Assembly (NCBI GenBank): GCA_046565505.1
Contig: JBKHYJ010000028.1
Coordinates: 1 to 64,000, forward strand
Source: JBKHYJ01 sp046565505
GTDB taxonomy: Bacteria; Acidobacteriota; Blastocatellia; UBA7656
DNA: 64,000 bases
Direction of reading: 5' to 3'
Shown here: positions 37,303 through 46,049 of the stretch, in pieces
How positions within the stretch are numbered: position 1 is the stretch's first letter
Layout of the letters: every line of letters begins with the position of its first letter
Made by a program: the position numbers and the translations under genes
Notes under the pieces: model-generated
What the model saw: the letters and a program-made list of their open reading frames with translations, nothing else
Database searches by the model: none
Told to the model about the DNA's origin: nothing

Positions 37303-38448
37303 ATGAAAATAGTCGTTATCGGATATGGCAGAGTCGGCTCGCGCACCGTTGACGCTCTAATCGAGCGGGGCCACGAGATTTCCCTCATAGATAAGGAAGC
37401 GAGCAGGCTGGGCCGCGCGTCTCACCTGGAAGGCGTAGAACTGATCCAAGGCAACGGGATAGACGTGGACGTGCAGCGCGAAGCGGGGATGGGCGAAGCC
37501 GACCTGCTGCTCGCCCTGACCTTCGACGATAACGTGAACCTTATGGCGGCGCAGGTGGGTCGCAGCCACTTCAGCGTCCCGCGCGCCATCGCCCGAGTCT
37601 ACGAGCCGACTCACGCGGAGGCGACGCAGGAAGACCCGCAGCTGATCGTCGTATGCCCGACCCTGTTCGCGGCGAAGCTGATCGTCGAGGAGGTGGACAT
37701 CGCCGCCACCCTGCCGATGGACGACCGCGTGCCGACCGAGCCGCCCAAGGCGAAGCTCAGGCGCAGGGCGGGCACCACCGACGAGTCACGCTACATTCTG
37801 ATCGCGGGCGGCGGCAAAGTCGGCGTGAACCTCGCGCGCGAGCTTTACGAGAACGGTCACGAGGTCGCCGTCATCGAGCGCGACAACGCGCGCGCGGCCG
37901 CCCTGCTCAACAAGCTAGACTGCCCCGTGTTCATCGGCGACAGCTCGACTCATAACGTGCTCGAAACGGCCGGCGCGACGCGCGCCCGCGTGTTCGTGGC
38001 CGCCACCGGCAGCGACCAGGATAATCTCATCGCCTGCCAGGTCGCGAAGAAAGTCTTCGGCGTGCCGAAGACGATCGCGCGCGCCTCCAACCCGAAGAAC
38101 GAAGAAGTGATGGCGCGGCTCGGCGTCGACTCCACCGTAAGCTCTACGGCCATCATCGAGCAGGTGATCGAGCGCGAGCTGCCGACGGTCCGCATCAAGA
38201 CCCTGCTCAGCCTTCAGTCGGGCGCGTTCCAGATACTCGAATACCCGCTCGACGCCAATTCGCCTGCCACGAATCATCTGCTCCGCGACATTGACTTGCC
38301 CCTGGAAAGCAACCTCATAGCTATTTTACGCGGCAATACCACCGTCGTCCCGCGCGGGGAGACCATGCTCAGCGAAGGCGACGTGGTGGTGGCGCTAGTG
38401 AATACAGAGCAGGAGGCACAGTTGCGTATCGCGCTGCTGGGCGCATAG
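37303..38448 (+). CDS. trkA: TrkA-type K+ uptake regulatory protein (two RCK domains)
   Basis: 381 aa. The first Rossmann RCK_N domain begins VVIGYGRVGSRTV and the second begins ILIAGGGKVGVNLAREL near residue 165; RCK_C follows with YPLDANSPATNHLLRDIDLP near 310. It binds NAD(H) or ATP and gates a Trk/Ktr potassium channel, but no membrane subunit is nearby. It is somewhat shorter than E. coli TrkA because the first RCK_C is reduced. A response regulator follows 31 nt later. Confidence 0.88.
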   Translation: MKIVVIGYGRVGSRTVDALIERGHEISLIDKEASRLGRASHLEGVELIQGNGIDVDVQREAGMGEADLLLALTFDDNVNLMAAQVGRSHFSVPRAIARVYEPTHAEATQEDPQLIVVCPTLFAAKLIVEEVDIAATLPMDDRVPTEPPKAKLRRRAGTTDESRYILIAGGGKVGVNLARELYENGHEVAVIERDNARAAALLNKLDCPVFIGDSSTHNVLETAGATRARVFVAATGSDQDNLIACQVAKKVFGVPKTIARASNPKNEEVMARLGVDSTVSSTAIIEQVIERELPTVRIKTLLSLQSGAFQILEYPLDANSPATNHLLRDIDLPLESNLIAILRGNTTVVPRGETMLSEGDVVVALVNTEQEAQLRIALLGA

Positions 38449-38479
38449 AATCTGAGAAGAAAGGCTTTAGAACCTGATT

Positions 38480-38854
38480 ATGGATATGAGCAAAAAGGTA
38501 CTGGTTGTCGAAGATCACCATGACACTTCTTTCATGCTCTGCCGGCTGTTGAAGATGGAAGGTTACGAAGTGGAGCATGCCATCGACGGGATGGTCGGCT
38601 ACAACACGGCGACCGCCGACCACCCTGACCTCATCGTCACGGACATTCAAATGCCGAGGATGAATGGCATCGAAATGATAAGGCGCATACGCGAAGAGAA
38701 CGACCTTCGCCAGACGCCCATCATCGTCATGAGCGCCTACGGCAAGCGAATGATCGACGACGCGATCCAGGCGGGGGCCGACGACTTCGTGGAAAAGCCG
38801 ATAGACTTCGATAAGTTTTTGACAACCGTCAAGTCGAAGCTGCCGACCGCCTGA
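38480..38854 (+). CDS. Single-domain response regulator (CheY-like)
   Basis: 124 aa receiver domain with no output module. Acidic pair in VVEDHHDTSF, phospho-acceptor Asp in IVTDIQMPRMNGIEM, conserved Ser in IVMSAYG and Lys in DFVEKP. ATG 38480 or 38486. No histidine kinase is adjacent, so it is an orphan or a relay partner of a distant kinase. It lies directly downstream of trkA. Confidence 0.9.
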   Translation: MDMSKKVLVVEDHHDTSFMLCRLLKMEGYEVEHAIDGMVGYNTATADHPDLIVTDIQMPRMNGIEMIRRIREENDLRQTPIIVMSAYGKRMIDDAIQAGADDFVEKPIDFDKFLTTVKSKLPTA

Positions 38855-38939
38855 GAGCGCCCGGGCGATCAATAATCTAACCCCACAGCCGCCTCAACAC
38901 TTTCGCGGGCTGAGCTATAGTTCCACCCCGAGGCGCGAT

Positions 38940-41249
38940 TCAACCGGCGTCGCGGCGCCTTCTAAGAAAATACTCCAAAGACATCAACACGGGCAGCACG
39001 AAGGCCAGGGCCGTGCCGTTTCTAAGGCGGTGCGCCTCCCGCGCGGCAGGGCTCGCCGAGCGCAATTCCGCGAGCTTACTCTTCAGAGCCTCAAGCTCGT
39101 CCGGTCTAAAAAGCTCTCCGCCGCTGGCTCGCGCTATGTCTCGTAGCCTGTCGCTCGCGTCGGGCGATTCTCGCCACGCCGCTCGACTCTTGTCGACAGA
39201 GAAGGGCATGCTCATCGACCGCTCGGGGCCGCCTCTGAGTGACACGGCGGCCGACAGGATCGCGTCACCCTCGCCGGGCGCGGGCGCGCTAAGCTCGTAG
39301 ACGCCCGGCAATGCGGGATCATGTGTGACCGTCAAAGGCAGCCTGACGACACGCCCTGCTTTTCCCGGCCCTCCTGATTCAACCGCGCCCCTGATGCTCA
39401 ATTGGTCTACGGGGTTGAATGAATCGTCTCTGGCGACGAGATAAGCTCGGACCACATCGCCGGACTCGACGGCCGACCCATGAAGCCGGATTGAAGAAGC
39501 GGGCTCGGCCCCCCCGGCCGCCCACAAGACCATGCCCTGCCACAGGAGCGCGAACGCGCCTTTGTTATCTGCCGACTCCGCAAGTCCCAGCTTCCAGGAA
39601 TCCGAAGGCGCGAACAACAGCGTCCGGCCGTACCCGTATGGCTGCGCGGCGACAAGCACTGGCGCGCCCGGCTGCGCGCGGGCCCCATCAACCGCCAAAG
39701 CGACAGCCCCCCGTTTGAGCGATTTCACCTGCAGGTAAGATTCGGACAGCGGTCCCAGTTTCTCTTCCCGCCCATCGGCCCCGGCTTGCCAGAGCACCTC
39801 CCTGCCCTGCTCGGTCAGCGTCAGCACCGCCCCGCCCGCCGGCACAAAAGGAGCCGGGGCCGCCGGGCCCTGAATTTGGCTCTGGGAGCCGCTTACAGGG
39901 TTTTCGGCGCTCGCCATCCGCGGCGCGTCCGGGCGCTGCCTGACGGTCACCTGGGCGGGGATTAGATGTCCGATGCGCGACGACGCCGAGACTACGGAGC
40001 CGGCGAAGTCGTTGCCCCCGAGAATGACCAGCCCGCCCCCGCGCCGCTCTACGAATGCGGTCAAGTTTCTTGCCTCCGGCCCCTGTATTGACGGGCTGTC
40101 GGTGGGGCCCAGGATTACGCAATCGTAGGCCGCGAGCTTCGTGAAGTCCCCGATGACGGATCGCGGGCTCGCGGGGCTTTGTGTTTGCTGCTGCCCCAGG
40201 GAGGCGGAGCGGCTCACCTGCGCGTAGTAATCCACGACGACGGAGCGGTTCTCTCCCAGGGCGCGGCGGATGAATTTTCCTTCCCACGTGGGCTGGCCCT
40301 CTACGAAGAGAACCCTGCGCTCGGCCCTGCGCGCGTCGACCGAAAAGCTTATCTCGTTATTCTCACTATTAATCTCGCCGTCGCACGCGTCTACTCTCAC
40401 CGTGTAACGGTGAAGCCCTTCAACCCTCGGGACGAGCATGAGTTGCACGGTTATAGTCTCCGAATCTTCTTTCCAGCGGGCGACCGACGACGAGAGCGCG
40501 AGCGCCTCGTCGTAGAGCTTGACCAGAGTAGAGCGCCCCGCCATCCCGCGGCCGTAGAGCGTCGCGCGGAGCGTAGTCGGGATATCGAGCGGCGCCGTCC
40601 CCGCACAGTCTACGGAGCTCACACTAACGTCGGGCACTTGCGCGTCGGCGCTGACGGGCAGGACGAAGAGAGGCGCGGGGATAAGCCCGGCCATATACCG
40701 CGCCTCAGCGACGGAACGCTCGCTCGTGTCCGTCAGGCTCACGACGGCAGCGGGCGGCGCGGCCGCCCCGGCGGTTTCAAAAACCGCCTCCCCGCCGGCG
40801 GACCCGGCCGGGCGCTCGACGCTGAAGCGCTCCCGCAGCCTCGGGTCCGTGAGAAGGGCGCGCGAAATCTCGCCCGCCACGTCATCCCGCGACTTTCCCC
40901 CGGGCGCGTCCCCTAGGCTCATCATGGGTAGATCGCTTTTGACTATCAGCAGGCGGCTCGGCTGCTCCCGCGTGCGCACGAAGGCGGCGTCAAGTATCAC
41001 CAAGAGCAGCCCCAGCGTGTAAGAGGCGCGAATCAATACCACGCCCGCGCGCAGGCCCGGCCTGTACGCCCCGAGCGTGAAATAAAAGAAGGCCGAGATG
41101 GCCGCGGTCACGGCGGCGATGATGAGGAGGGCGAGTCCCGTCGGAAGATTGAAGCTGACGTATGCGGTGAAGAAAGTGGGCGGGCTGAAGAAAGTGGGCG
41201 GGCGCGCGGGTGGAAGAGGTAATGAATTGCAGATTATTCCGCTTATCAC
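38940..41249 (-). CDS. Large membrane protein with glutamine-amidotransferase-like domain (BatA/VWA-operon type)
   Basis: About 769 aa. N-terminal transmembrane helices (about residues 37-58 and 70-88). A long extracytoplasmic part has beta-rich domains and a GATase1-like segment (VLFVEGQPTWEGKFIRRAL, CVILGPTDSPSIQGPEARNL, GGGLVILGGN) that lacks an obvious catalytic Cys. A C-terminal helix precedes LRRRRDAG. Such proteins occur in MoxR/VWA (Bat) operons, absent here. The start is uncertain: GTG 41249 has a weak site. The N-terminus carries an 18-bp tandem repeat. Confidence 0.65.
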   Translation of the reverse strand: MISGIICNSLPLPPARPPTFFSPPTFFTAYVSFNLPTGLALLIIAAVTAAISAFFYFTLGAYRPGLRAGVVLIRASYTLGLLLVILDAAFVRTREQPSRLLIVKSDLPMMSLGDAPGGKSRDDVAGEISRALLTDPRLRERFSVERPAGSAGGEAVFETAGAAAPPAAVVSLTDTSERSVAEARYMAGLIPAPLFVLPVSADAQVPDVSVSSVDCAGTAPLDIPTTLRATLYGRGMAGRSTLVKLYDEALALSSSVARWKEDSETITVQLMLVPRVEGLHRYTVRVDACDGEINSENNEISFSVDARRAERRVLFVEGQPTWEGKFIRRALGENRSVVVDYYAQVSRSASLGQQQTQSPASPRSVIGDFTKLAAYDCVILGPTDSPSIQGPEARNLTAFVERRGGGLVILGGNDFAGSVVSASSRIGHLIPAQVTVRQRPDAPRMASAENPVSGSQSQIQGPAAPAPFVPAGGAVLTLTEQGREVLWQAGADGREEKLGPLSESYLQVKSLKRGAVALAVDGARAQPGAPVLVAAQPYGYGRTLLFAPSDSWKLGLAESADNKGAFALLWQGMVLWAAGGAEPASSIRLHGSAVESGDVVRAYLVARDDSFNPVDQLSIRGAVESGGPGKAGRVVRLPLTVTHDPALPGVYELSAPAPGEGDAILSAAVSLRGGPERSMSMPFSVDKSRAAWRESPDASDRLRDIARASGGELFRPDELEALKSKLAELRSASPAAREAHRLRNGTALAFVLPVLMSLEYFLRRRRDAG
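41168..41202. repeat. Tandem 18-bp direct repeat
   Basis: TGAAGAAAGTGGGCGGG occurs at 41168-41184 and again at 41186-41202. On the minus strand it encodes the repeated peptide PPTFFS/PPTFFT near the N-terminus of the 769-aa protein, probably a recent in-frame duplication. Confidence 0.85.
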
Positions 41250-41275
41250 TCTTCGCTCGCCACGCCTCGCCGCCG

Positions 41276-42271
41276 CTACTGCGCGTCGGCGGGCCCGTAA
41301 ATTATCGCGGACTCGTCAACCGCCGGGCGGAAGGAATCGGGCTTATCTACCTCCGGGTCATAGACGCAAGTCTTGTTGCGGCCGCTGAGCTTTGCCCTGA
41401 AGAGCGCCTGGTCCGCTTTTTGGACCAGGTCGAGCGCCTCCTTGCCGTCTTCGGGAAACGACGACACGCCGAGGCTGATGGTGACGTGCATGGTTTGAGT
41501 CAGGTCAGTCGTGGAGGCCGGGAATGGGTGGGCCTCCACGGTCGTCCTAATCTTTTCAGCTACCTCCAGCCCCCGCTCGCGCCCCCCGCGCACGTAGGCG
41601 AGGTATTCTTCGCCGCCATAGCGCGCCGCCAGGTCCGCGCCCCCGACCACGTCGCGAATGATGCGCCCCGTTTCACGTATGGTGTGGCTGCCGATGAGGT
41701 GGCCGCGGCCGTCGTTTACGCGCTTGAAGAAATCCAGGTCCATCATTATAACGCTGACCGGCTGCGGGTTCGCGCTGCGGCCCGCCTGGCTGATTTCGCG
41801 GTCGAGGTCGGCGAACAGGCTGCGCCGAGAGCGCAGCCCCGTCAGCTCGTCGTGCTGTGTCATTTGATGAAGCCGCTCCTGGAACTCCGCTTCAAACTCG
41901 TCGAGCATGGCGAACTTCATGAGGTGGTTGCCGATCTTTATTTTGTCGCCGTCCTCCAGGAGCTGTTGAGAGGTGACTTTAGAGCCATTCAGGAAAGTGC
42001 CGTTAGTAGAGTCGAGGTCGTTGACGTAGTATTCGACGAGCCCATCCTCGACCCCTAGTCGAATAATCTCGGCGTGCTGGCGCGACGCTATCTCGTCCCT
42101 CAGTACGAGGTCGGCCTGCGTGCCTCGGCCTATGATCGTCCGCCCTTTATCCAACTGAACGGTTTGGCCTAGAGACTGTCCCTGCAAGACGACCAGAACG
42201 GGCCGCTTGCTGCCGGGCCGAGGCGTCACTTCCCGCAGGTCGAGCTTTACTGTGCGCTCCGCATCACTCAC
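41276..42271 (-). CDS. FHA-domain diguanylate cyclase (GGDEF)
   Basis: 331 aa, soluble. Residues about 25-110 form an FHA phosphothreonine-binding domain (GRTIIGRGTQADLVLRDEIASRQHAEI, then DLDSTNGTFLNG). Residues about 140-310 form a GGDEF domain with active-site RYGGEEY, making cyclic di-GMP. The inhibitory RxxD I-site position upstream reads GGAD, so product feedback may be lost. The start is GTG 42271 with AAGGGA upstream. It probably links Ser/Thr phosphorylation to c-di-GMP signalling. Confidence 0.9.
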   Translation of the reverse strand: MSDAERTVKLDLREVTPRPGSKRPVLVVLQGQSLGQTVQLDKGRTIIGRGTQADLVLRDEIASRQHAEIIRLGVEDGLVEYYVNDLDSTNGTFLNGSKVTSQQLLEDGDKIKIGNHLMKFAMLDEFEAEFQERLHQMTQHDELTGLRSRRSLFADLDREISQAGRSANPQPVSVIMMDLDFFKRVNDGRGHLIGSHTIRETGRIIRDVVGGADLAARYGGEEYLAYVRGGRERGLEVAEKIRTTVEAHPFPASTTDLTQTMHVTISLGVSSFPEDGKEALDLVQKADQALFRAKLSGRNKTCVYDPEVDKPDSFRPAVDESAIIYGPADAQ

Positions 42272-42398
42272 TAAATGAAATCCCTTTCAATTCGCTCAAT
42301 ATATCAATAACTGTTGAGCGGGCGCAAACTCTCCGTGACGCGGCTTCGTCCCCCCACCCGGGGCACGCCATCCCGCCCGGCCGCGCAGGCCAATCACC

Positions 42399-42427
42399 TT
42401 GACCTCCCCGCGGCGGCTCACTACAAT
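42399..42427 (+). promoter_or_regulatory. Promoter of ribA
   Basis: TTGACC (42399-42404), a 17-bp spacer and TACAAT (42422-42427), close to consensus, giving a leader of about 28 nt. Confidence 0.7.
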
Positions 42428-42461
42428 TTCGGCAGTAAAGGATACGGAGAGCTTGTGGCCT

Positions 42462-43115
42462 ATGAGCAAGAGCAACGGCAATTCTAATAAGCCCTGCGTC
42501 GGGGTCGAGCGCGTAGCGGAGGCGAACCTGCCGACGGAGTTCGGGCTATTTCGCATAATCGCTTTCAGGAGCAATAGCACCGCCGAAGAGTTCCCGGTCC
42601 TTGTCAAAGGCGACCTCAAGCGTGACACTCCAAGCCTGGTCCGCATCCACTCGCAGTGCCTGACGGGCGACGTATTTCATTCGCTGAAATGCGATTGCGG
42701 GCGCCAGCTGGACCATGCGATGAAGATGATTCAGGACGAGGGGCATGGCGTCATCATTTACCAGCAGCAAGAGGGCCGCGGCATAGGAATCACGAATAAG
42801 ATTCGCGCCTACGCGCTGCAAGACGCCGGGCAAGACACCGTTGAGGCGAACCTCTCGCTCGGGTTTGAGGCGGACCTGCGGCAGTACGAGTGCTGCGCGG
42901 CCATCATCAAAGAACTGGGGCTCCGCCGCATACGGCTGATGTCGAATAACCCTGACAAGATCGCCGCCGTCGAGGCCGCGGGAGTGGAGATAGTCGAGCG
43001 CGTGTCGATCGAAGTCGAGCCTCACGAGAACTCGCTGCACTACATGAAGACGAAGAAAGAGAAGATGGGCCACCTGCTCGAAAAGGTCAGCCTTAAGACT
43101 AAAGCGCGGCAGTGA
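42462..43115 (+). CDS. ribA: GTP cyclohydrolase II
   Basis: 217 aa. It converts GTP to the first riboflavin intermediate. Zinc site VFHSLKCDCGRQL (Cys residues), catalytic stretch YQQQEGRGIGITNKIRAYALQD, and RLMSNNPDKIAAVEAAGV near the C-terminus. ATG 42462 sits downstream of GGAGAG. It is stand-alone, not fused to RibB. The FHA-GGDEF gene is divergent. Confidence 0.94.
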   Translation: MSKSNGNSNKPCVGVERVAEANLPTEFGLFRIIAFRSNSTAEEFPVLVKGDLKRDTPSLVRIHSQCLTGDVFHSLKCDCGRQLDHAMKMIQDEGHGVIIYQQQEGRGIGITNKIRAYALQDAGQDTVEANLSLGFEADLRQYECCAAIIKELGLRRIRLMSNNPDKIAAVEAAGVEIVERVSIEVEPHENSLHYMKTKKEKMGHLLEKVSLKTKARQ

Positions 43116-43130
43116 TCCCCGCCCCCCTCG

Positions 43131-44207
43131 TCATCGCGTCAACGTCTGTTCTTCAGAATCCGTCAGCGCGACGCACGCGCCAGCATGCGGGCTGAGGAGC
43201 AAGAAGAATTCCCCATCCCTCTTCGCCCTGAGGCTGAACGCCCCCAATCGCGGCGGGGCGACTCGGTTGGAGCGAAGCTCGCCGAGGCAGTCATGCGGGA
43301 CGAGCAATTCATCGCCCCACTGTAAGACCCACCTCCCATGCTCCTCATCGGCGAAGACCGTCCTCGTCTTACCGCGCGCGACCTGCCTGAAGTTCAGGCG
43401 CTCAAGCTCGGCTCTGATTATGCCCGCATACTTGCGCGCCTCTCTTGAGTTCAGCCCCACGCGCCGGTCCAGGTCTCTGAGCTCTATGCCTTCGGCGGAC
43501 CGGGCCGCCGCCAGCGAGTAGGTCGGCGTGACCTCCTCGAATGCTACGACCTCGCCGGTTTCCGCGTATGATTCGAGGGCCTCTACGAGCCTCAAGGCCG
43601 ACTGTAAATGCACCGCTAACCCTTTGAGCGGGAGGGTGGGCGGGTCGCGCCGCGCCGGCCGCCCGGCCGCCCCGGCTAGCAGCGCGAGCCTTCGTCCGAG
43701 TTCATCTATGTGATCCGCCCCGAGCAGGACCCATCTGCCGTTCCTTTGATCGCTTATAAGCAGTCGCCCCGCGCCCTCCGAAACGTTCAGCCAATCGGGC
43801 AATCCTGATGAATCCGCCGCGCCTCCCCGCGCGGGAGCCGATCCGAACGCCCGCAGGAGGTGAGACACGTGGGCCGCTTCCAGCCACAAGTCCGATTGAG
43901 GGTGCGAGAGGAGCAACTCGGCCCCCACGTTGGCCAGCACGACCTCGTCCTGTAGCCTCTGTATGTCGTAAGCGTCGCGCCTGAAGCGAATCGTGGCCGA
44001 GTAGTGCGCGGCCTCCGCTTCGCCGAGCGCGGCTTCATGGTGCTGGAAACGTAGCATCACCCCTTCGTCGGACCTGATTATCAGGCCGCAGCCGCCCTGT
44101 CGCACGACCCGCGAAGCGAAACGCCCTTCCTCCAGGAATGAAGTCACGCTCTCGGCCAGGTATGGCGCGAAGGCCAGGCCGCACCTGATCGAAAAAATAT
44201 TAATCAT
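43131..44207 (-). CDS. Hypothetical protein, 358 aa
   Basis: No family recognised. Soluble, mostly helical, Leu/Ala/Arg-rich, with no signal or membrane segments. ATG 44207 has GGAGGGCGACG directly upstream, a very good ribosome-binding site, and the frame is long with normal codon use, so it is a real gene. It is convergent with ribA (16 nt apart). Nothing in the sequence suggests a catalytic motif. Confidence 0.6.
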   Translation of the reverse strand: MINIFSIRCGLAFAPYLAESVTSFLEEGRFASRVVRQGGCGLIIRSDEGVMLRFQHHEAALGEAEAAHYSATIRFRRDAYDIQRLQDEVVLANVGAELLLSHPQSDLWLEAAHVSHLLRAFGSAPARGGAADSSGLPDWLNVSEGAGRLLISDQRNGRWVLLGADHIDELGRRLALLAGAAGRPARRDPPTLPLKGLAVHLQSALRLVEALESYAETGEVVAFEEVTPTYSLAAARSAEGIELRDLDRRVGLNSREARKYAGIIRAELERLNFRQVARGKTRTVFADEEHGRWVLQWGDELLVPHDCLGELRSNRVAPPRLGAFSLRAKRDGEFFLLLSPHAGACVALTDSEEQTLTR

Positions 44208-44326
44208 CGTCGCCCTCCGTCCGCCCGTCGGTTACGCGCCACCCGCGCGGTCCAAGATGAGTATAGCCGGCCGGGACAAACTATGCACATTGCGCGCCGC
44301 CGAAGTTTTAGGTAGAACTTGAGTGT

Positions 44327-44635
44327 ATGTCTAAGAAGGGATCACAGCAGAAGGAAGCGGTGCAGGTCGCGCTCAAGGGCACGCTGCTCGGCAGCGAAGG
44401 CGCGGAGCTGAAGAATGGGCTGTGGGAGACGTGTGTCTATCTCGGCGCGGACGGATTCGTTTATCACATAAATGCCAGGCAGGCGCGCGGCGGGATACAA
44501 ACGATCATCGCCGGCAAGCGCGCGACGGGCGAATACCTGCGCTGGGTGGATGGGCTGTTTCGGCCCGGTGAGCTTCCGAGTGAATCGAATGGCGTACACT
44601 ACCGCGCCGCGCGCAAGTTGCGCGAGCTTCTTTGA
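44327..44635 (+). CDS. Hypothetical protein, 102 aa
   Basis: Small basic protein. Residues 15-60 look like a compact beta domain (LKGTLLGSEGAELKNGLWETCVYLGADGFVYHINARQ). Not recognised. ATG 44327 is preceded by a -10-like TAGAAC about 8 nt upstream, so it could also be transcribed with little leader. It lies close to the zinc-ribbon gene at 44752. Confidence 0.5.
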   Translation: MSKKGSQQKEAVQVALKGTLLGSEGAELKNGLWETCVYLGADGFVYHINARQARGGIQTIIAGKRATGEYLRWVDGLFRPGELPSESNGVHYRAARKLRELL

Positions 44636-44736
44636 ACGCCGGTCGCGCAATTTTACCCCCCGGCCGCGCATGCGATGGGGCCGGCGGCCGCCTCGGCTCA
44701 CTGCTTATAGGTAAACTGGCGATTATTGCGGCGCGG

Positions 44737-44745
44737 TGATATATT
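44737..44745 (+). promoter_or_regulatory. Extended -10 promoter at a leaderless start
   Basis: TGATATATT (TG-n-TATATT, -10 at 44740-44745). ATG at 44752 begins 7 nt later, where the transcript should start. No Shine-Dalgarno sequence is present. Confidence 0.6.
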
Positions 44746-44751
44746 GAATTC

Positions 44752-45189
44752 ATGCTCTACAGAAAGCCTCGGGTCGGCGCAGAGATAACCGCGTACTGCG
44801 GGAAGTGTAAAGAGGAGCGGACGCACATAGTCTCTGCGATGGACGGAGATGTCGTCAGGAAAGTGACCTGTTCGATGTGCGGCGGGACGCACAATTTCAA
44901 ACAGAAAGCCCCGGCCAGCGCGGCCGCGCATGACTCCGCCGCCGAAGGCCCCGCGAAAAAGAGGTCCGGCTCGAAACGGCCGAAAGGGGAGCCCGCTTTC
45001 GCCATCGACCCGAAGCGCCCGATAAAATCCTACGACATGAACACGAGTTTCTCGGCGGGCGACGTTATTAACCACCCTAAGTTCGGGCTGGGGGCCGTCG
45101 AAACGTCACTGCCGCCTAATAAGATCGAAGTAAGGTTCCAGGAAGGCAAGAAACTCCTGCTTCACAACATGAGGAACATCCGTTCCTGA
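44752..45189 (+). CDS. Zinc-ribbon protein with CarD/UvrD-tail-like C-terminal domain
   Basis: 145 aa. CGKCKEERTH and CSMCGG near the N-terminus form a Cys4 zinc ribbon. A low-complexity Ala/Lys/Ser linker (about 55-85) follows, then FSAGDVINHPKFGLGAVE plus KIEVRFQEGKKLLLH, resembling the small beta-barrel domain of CarD-like proteins and the UvrD C-terminus that binds RNA polymerase. A transcription or repair role is suggested only by these resemblances. Confidence 0.6.
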   Translation: MLYRKPRVGAEITAYCGKCKEERTHIVSAMDGDVVRKVTCSMCGGTHNFKQKAPASAAAHDSAAEGPAKKRSGSKRPKGEPAFAIDPKRPIKSYDMNTSFSAGDVINHPKFGLGAVETSLPPNKIEVRFQEGKKLLLHNMRNIRS

Positions 45190-45290
45190 AATCCATCTCT
45201 GAATCACGTGAGCCATAGCGAAGAGCCGACGACGAAACTTATCACCGCCGGCCCTCTAGTTTTTACCACGGTGTTCGGACAAGGCGCGCC

Positions 45291-45313
45291 GCGGGCGGGC
45301 AAGTTGCGCCCGC
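45291..45313. repeat. GC-rich hairpin after ferredoxin gene
   Basis: GCGGGCG (45291-45297) pairs with CGCCCGC (45307-45313), 9-nt loop, 5 nt from the ferredoxin stop codon on the minus strand. A possible terminator without a U-run. Confidence 0.45.
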
Positions 45314-45317
45314 CTGC

Positions 45318-45557
45318 CTACTTGAAAAAGTCAGCATTTTTTTTGATGTAACTTTGCCACTTCGCCGGCACCTCGGCTTCGATGAAAATGGCCGACACGG
45401 GACAGGCCGGCTCGCACGCTGCGCAATCTATGCAGGTGGCAGGGTCGATGTACATCTGTTGCTCGTCGGGGCCGCCCTGTATGCAGTCAACGGGGCACAC
45501 GTCAACGCAGGCCAATTCTTTTGCGCTAATGCAAGGTTCGCAAATAACGAATGCCAA
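45318..45557 (-). CDS. Ferredoxin, 7Fe/8Fe type (1)
   Basis: 79 aa. Cysteines CEPCISAKELACVDVCPVDC and CIDCAACEPACPVSAI form two clusters; the spacing suits a [3Fe-4S]/[4Fe-4S] or 2[4Fe-4S] ferredoxin of the Thermus/FdxA type. The start is TTG 45557 with GGGGAG 8 nt upstream. It is paired with a close paralogue (45578-45835) 20 nt away, both on the minus strand, likely one operon. A soluble electron carrier. Confidence 0.88.
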   Translation of the reverse strand: MAFVICEPCISAKELACVDVCPVDCIQGGPDEQQMYIDPATCIDCAACEPACPVSAIFIEAEVPAKWQSYIKKNADFFK

Positions 45558-45577
45558 GAATCAAACTCCCCATGTTC

Positions 45578-45835
45578 CTACTTATAGTAGTCGGCATTCA
45601 TCTGTATGTAGTGCCGCCACTGCTCTGGAGTGTCGTCTTCGGTGAAGATCGCCTGCACGGGACACGCAGGCTCGCACGCGCCGCAATCTATGCATTCATC
45701 CGGGTGGATGTAGAGCATCTCCGCCCCCTCGAAAGCATCCTCGTCTTTGCGCGGGTGGATGCAATCTACAGGGCAAACGTCCACGCATGCGGTGTCCTTC
45801 GTTCCGACGCAGGGTTCTGCAATGATGTATGTCAT
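45578..45835 (-). CDS. Ferredoxin, 7Fe/8Fe type (2)
   Basis: 85 aa. It shares the cluster pattern CVDVCPVDC and CIDCGACEPACPVQAI with the following gene, but has a longer loop between clusters (RKDEDAFEGAEMLY). ATG 45835 is preceded by AAGGAGG. A -10 TACAAT is readable on the minus strand at 45863-45858. The two are tandem duplicates that may serve different redox partners. Confidence 0.88.
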   Translation of the reverse strand: MTYIIAEPCVGTKDTACVDVCPVDCIHPRKDEDAFEGAEMLYIHPDECIDCGACEPACPVQAIFTEDDTPEQWRHYIQMNADYYK

Positions 45836-46049
45836 TTAAGCCTAAGCCTCCTTTTAGATTGTAATAGCAAAGGATGATTCAACCTGCCAGCAGTACAATT
45901 TCGCTGATTTGTCACTAACAGTCAAGAGCGCCATGCGGCGGCCCGGCAGCGCGAGGCCGGCCGCCATCGGCCCCGAACACCGGGCCGCTCGGGCCGGCCC
46001 GCGCCTTCAAATCACGAGGCTTAAATCACACTCAGCCCCGGCCGCCCGC

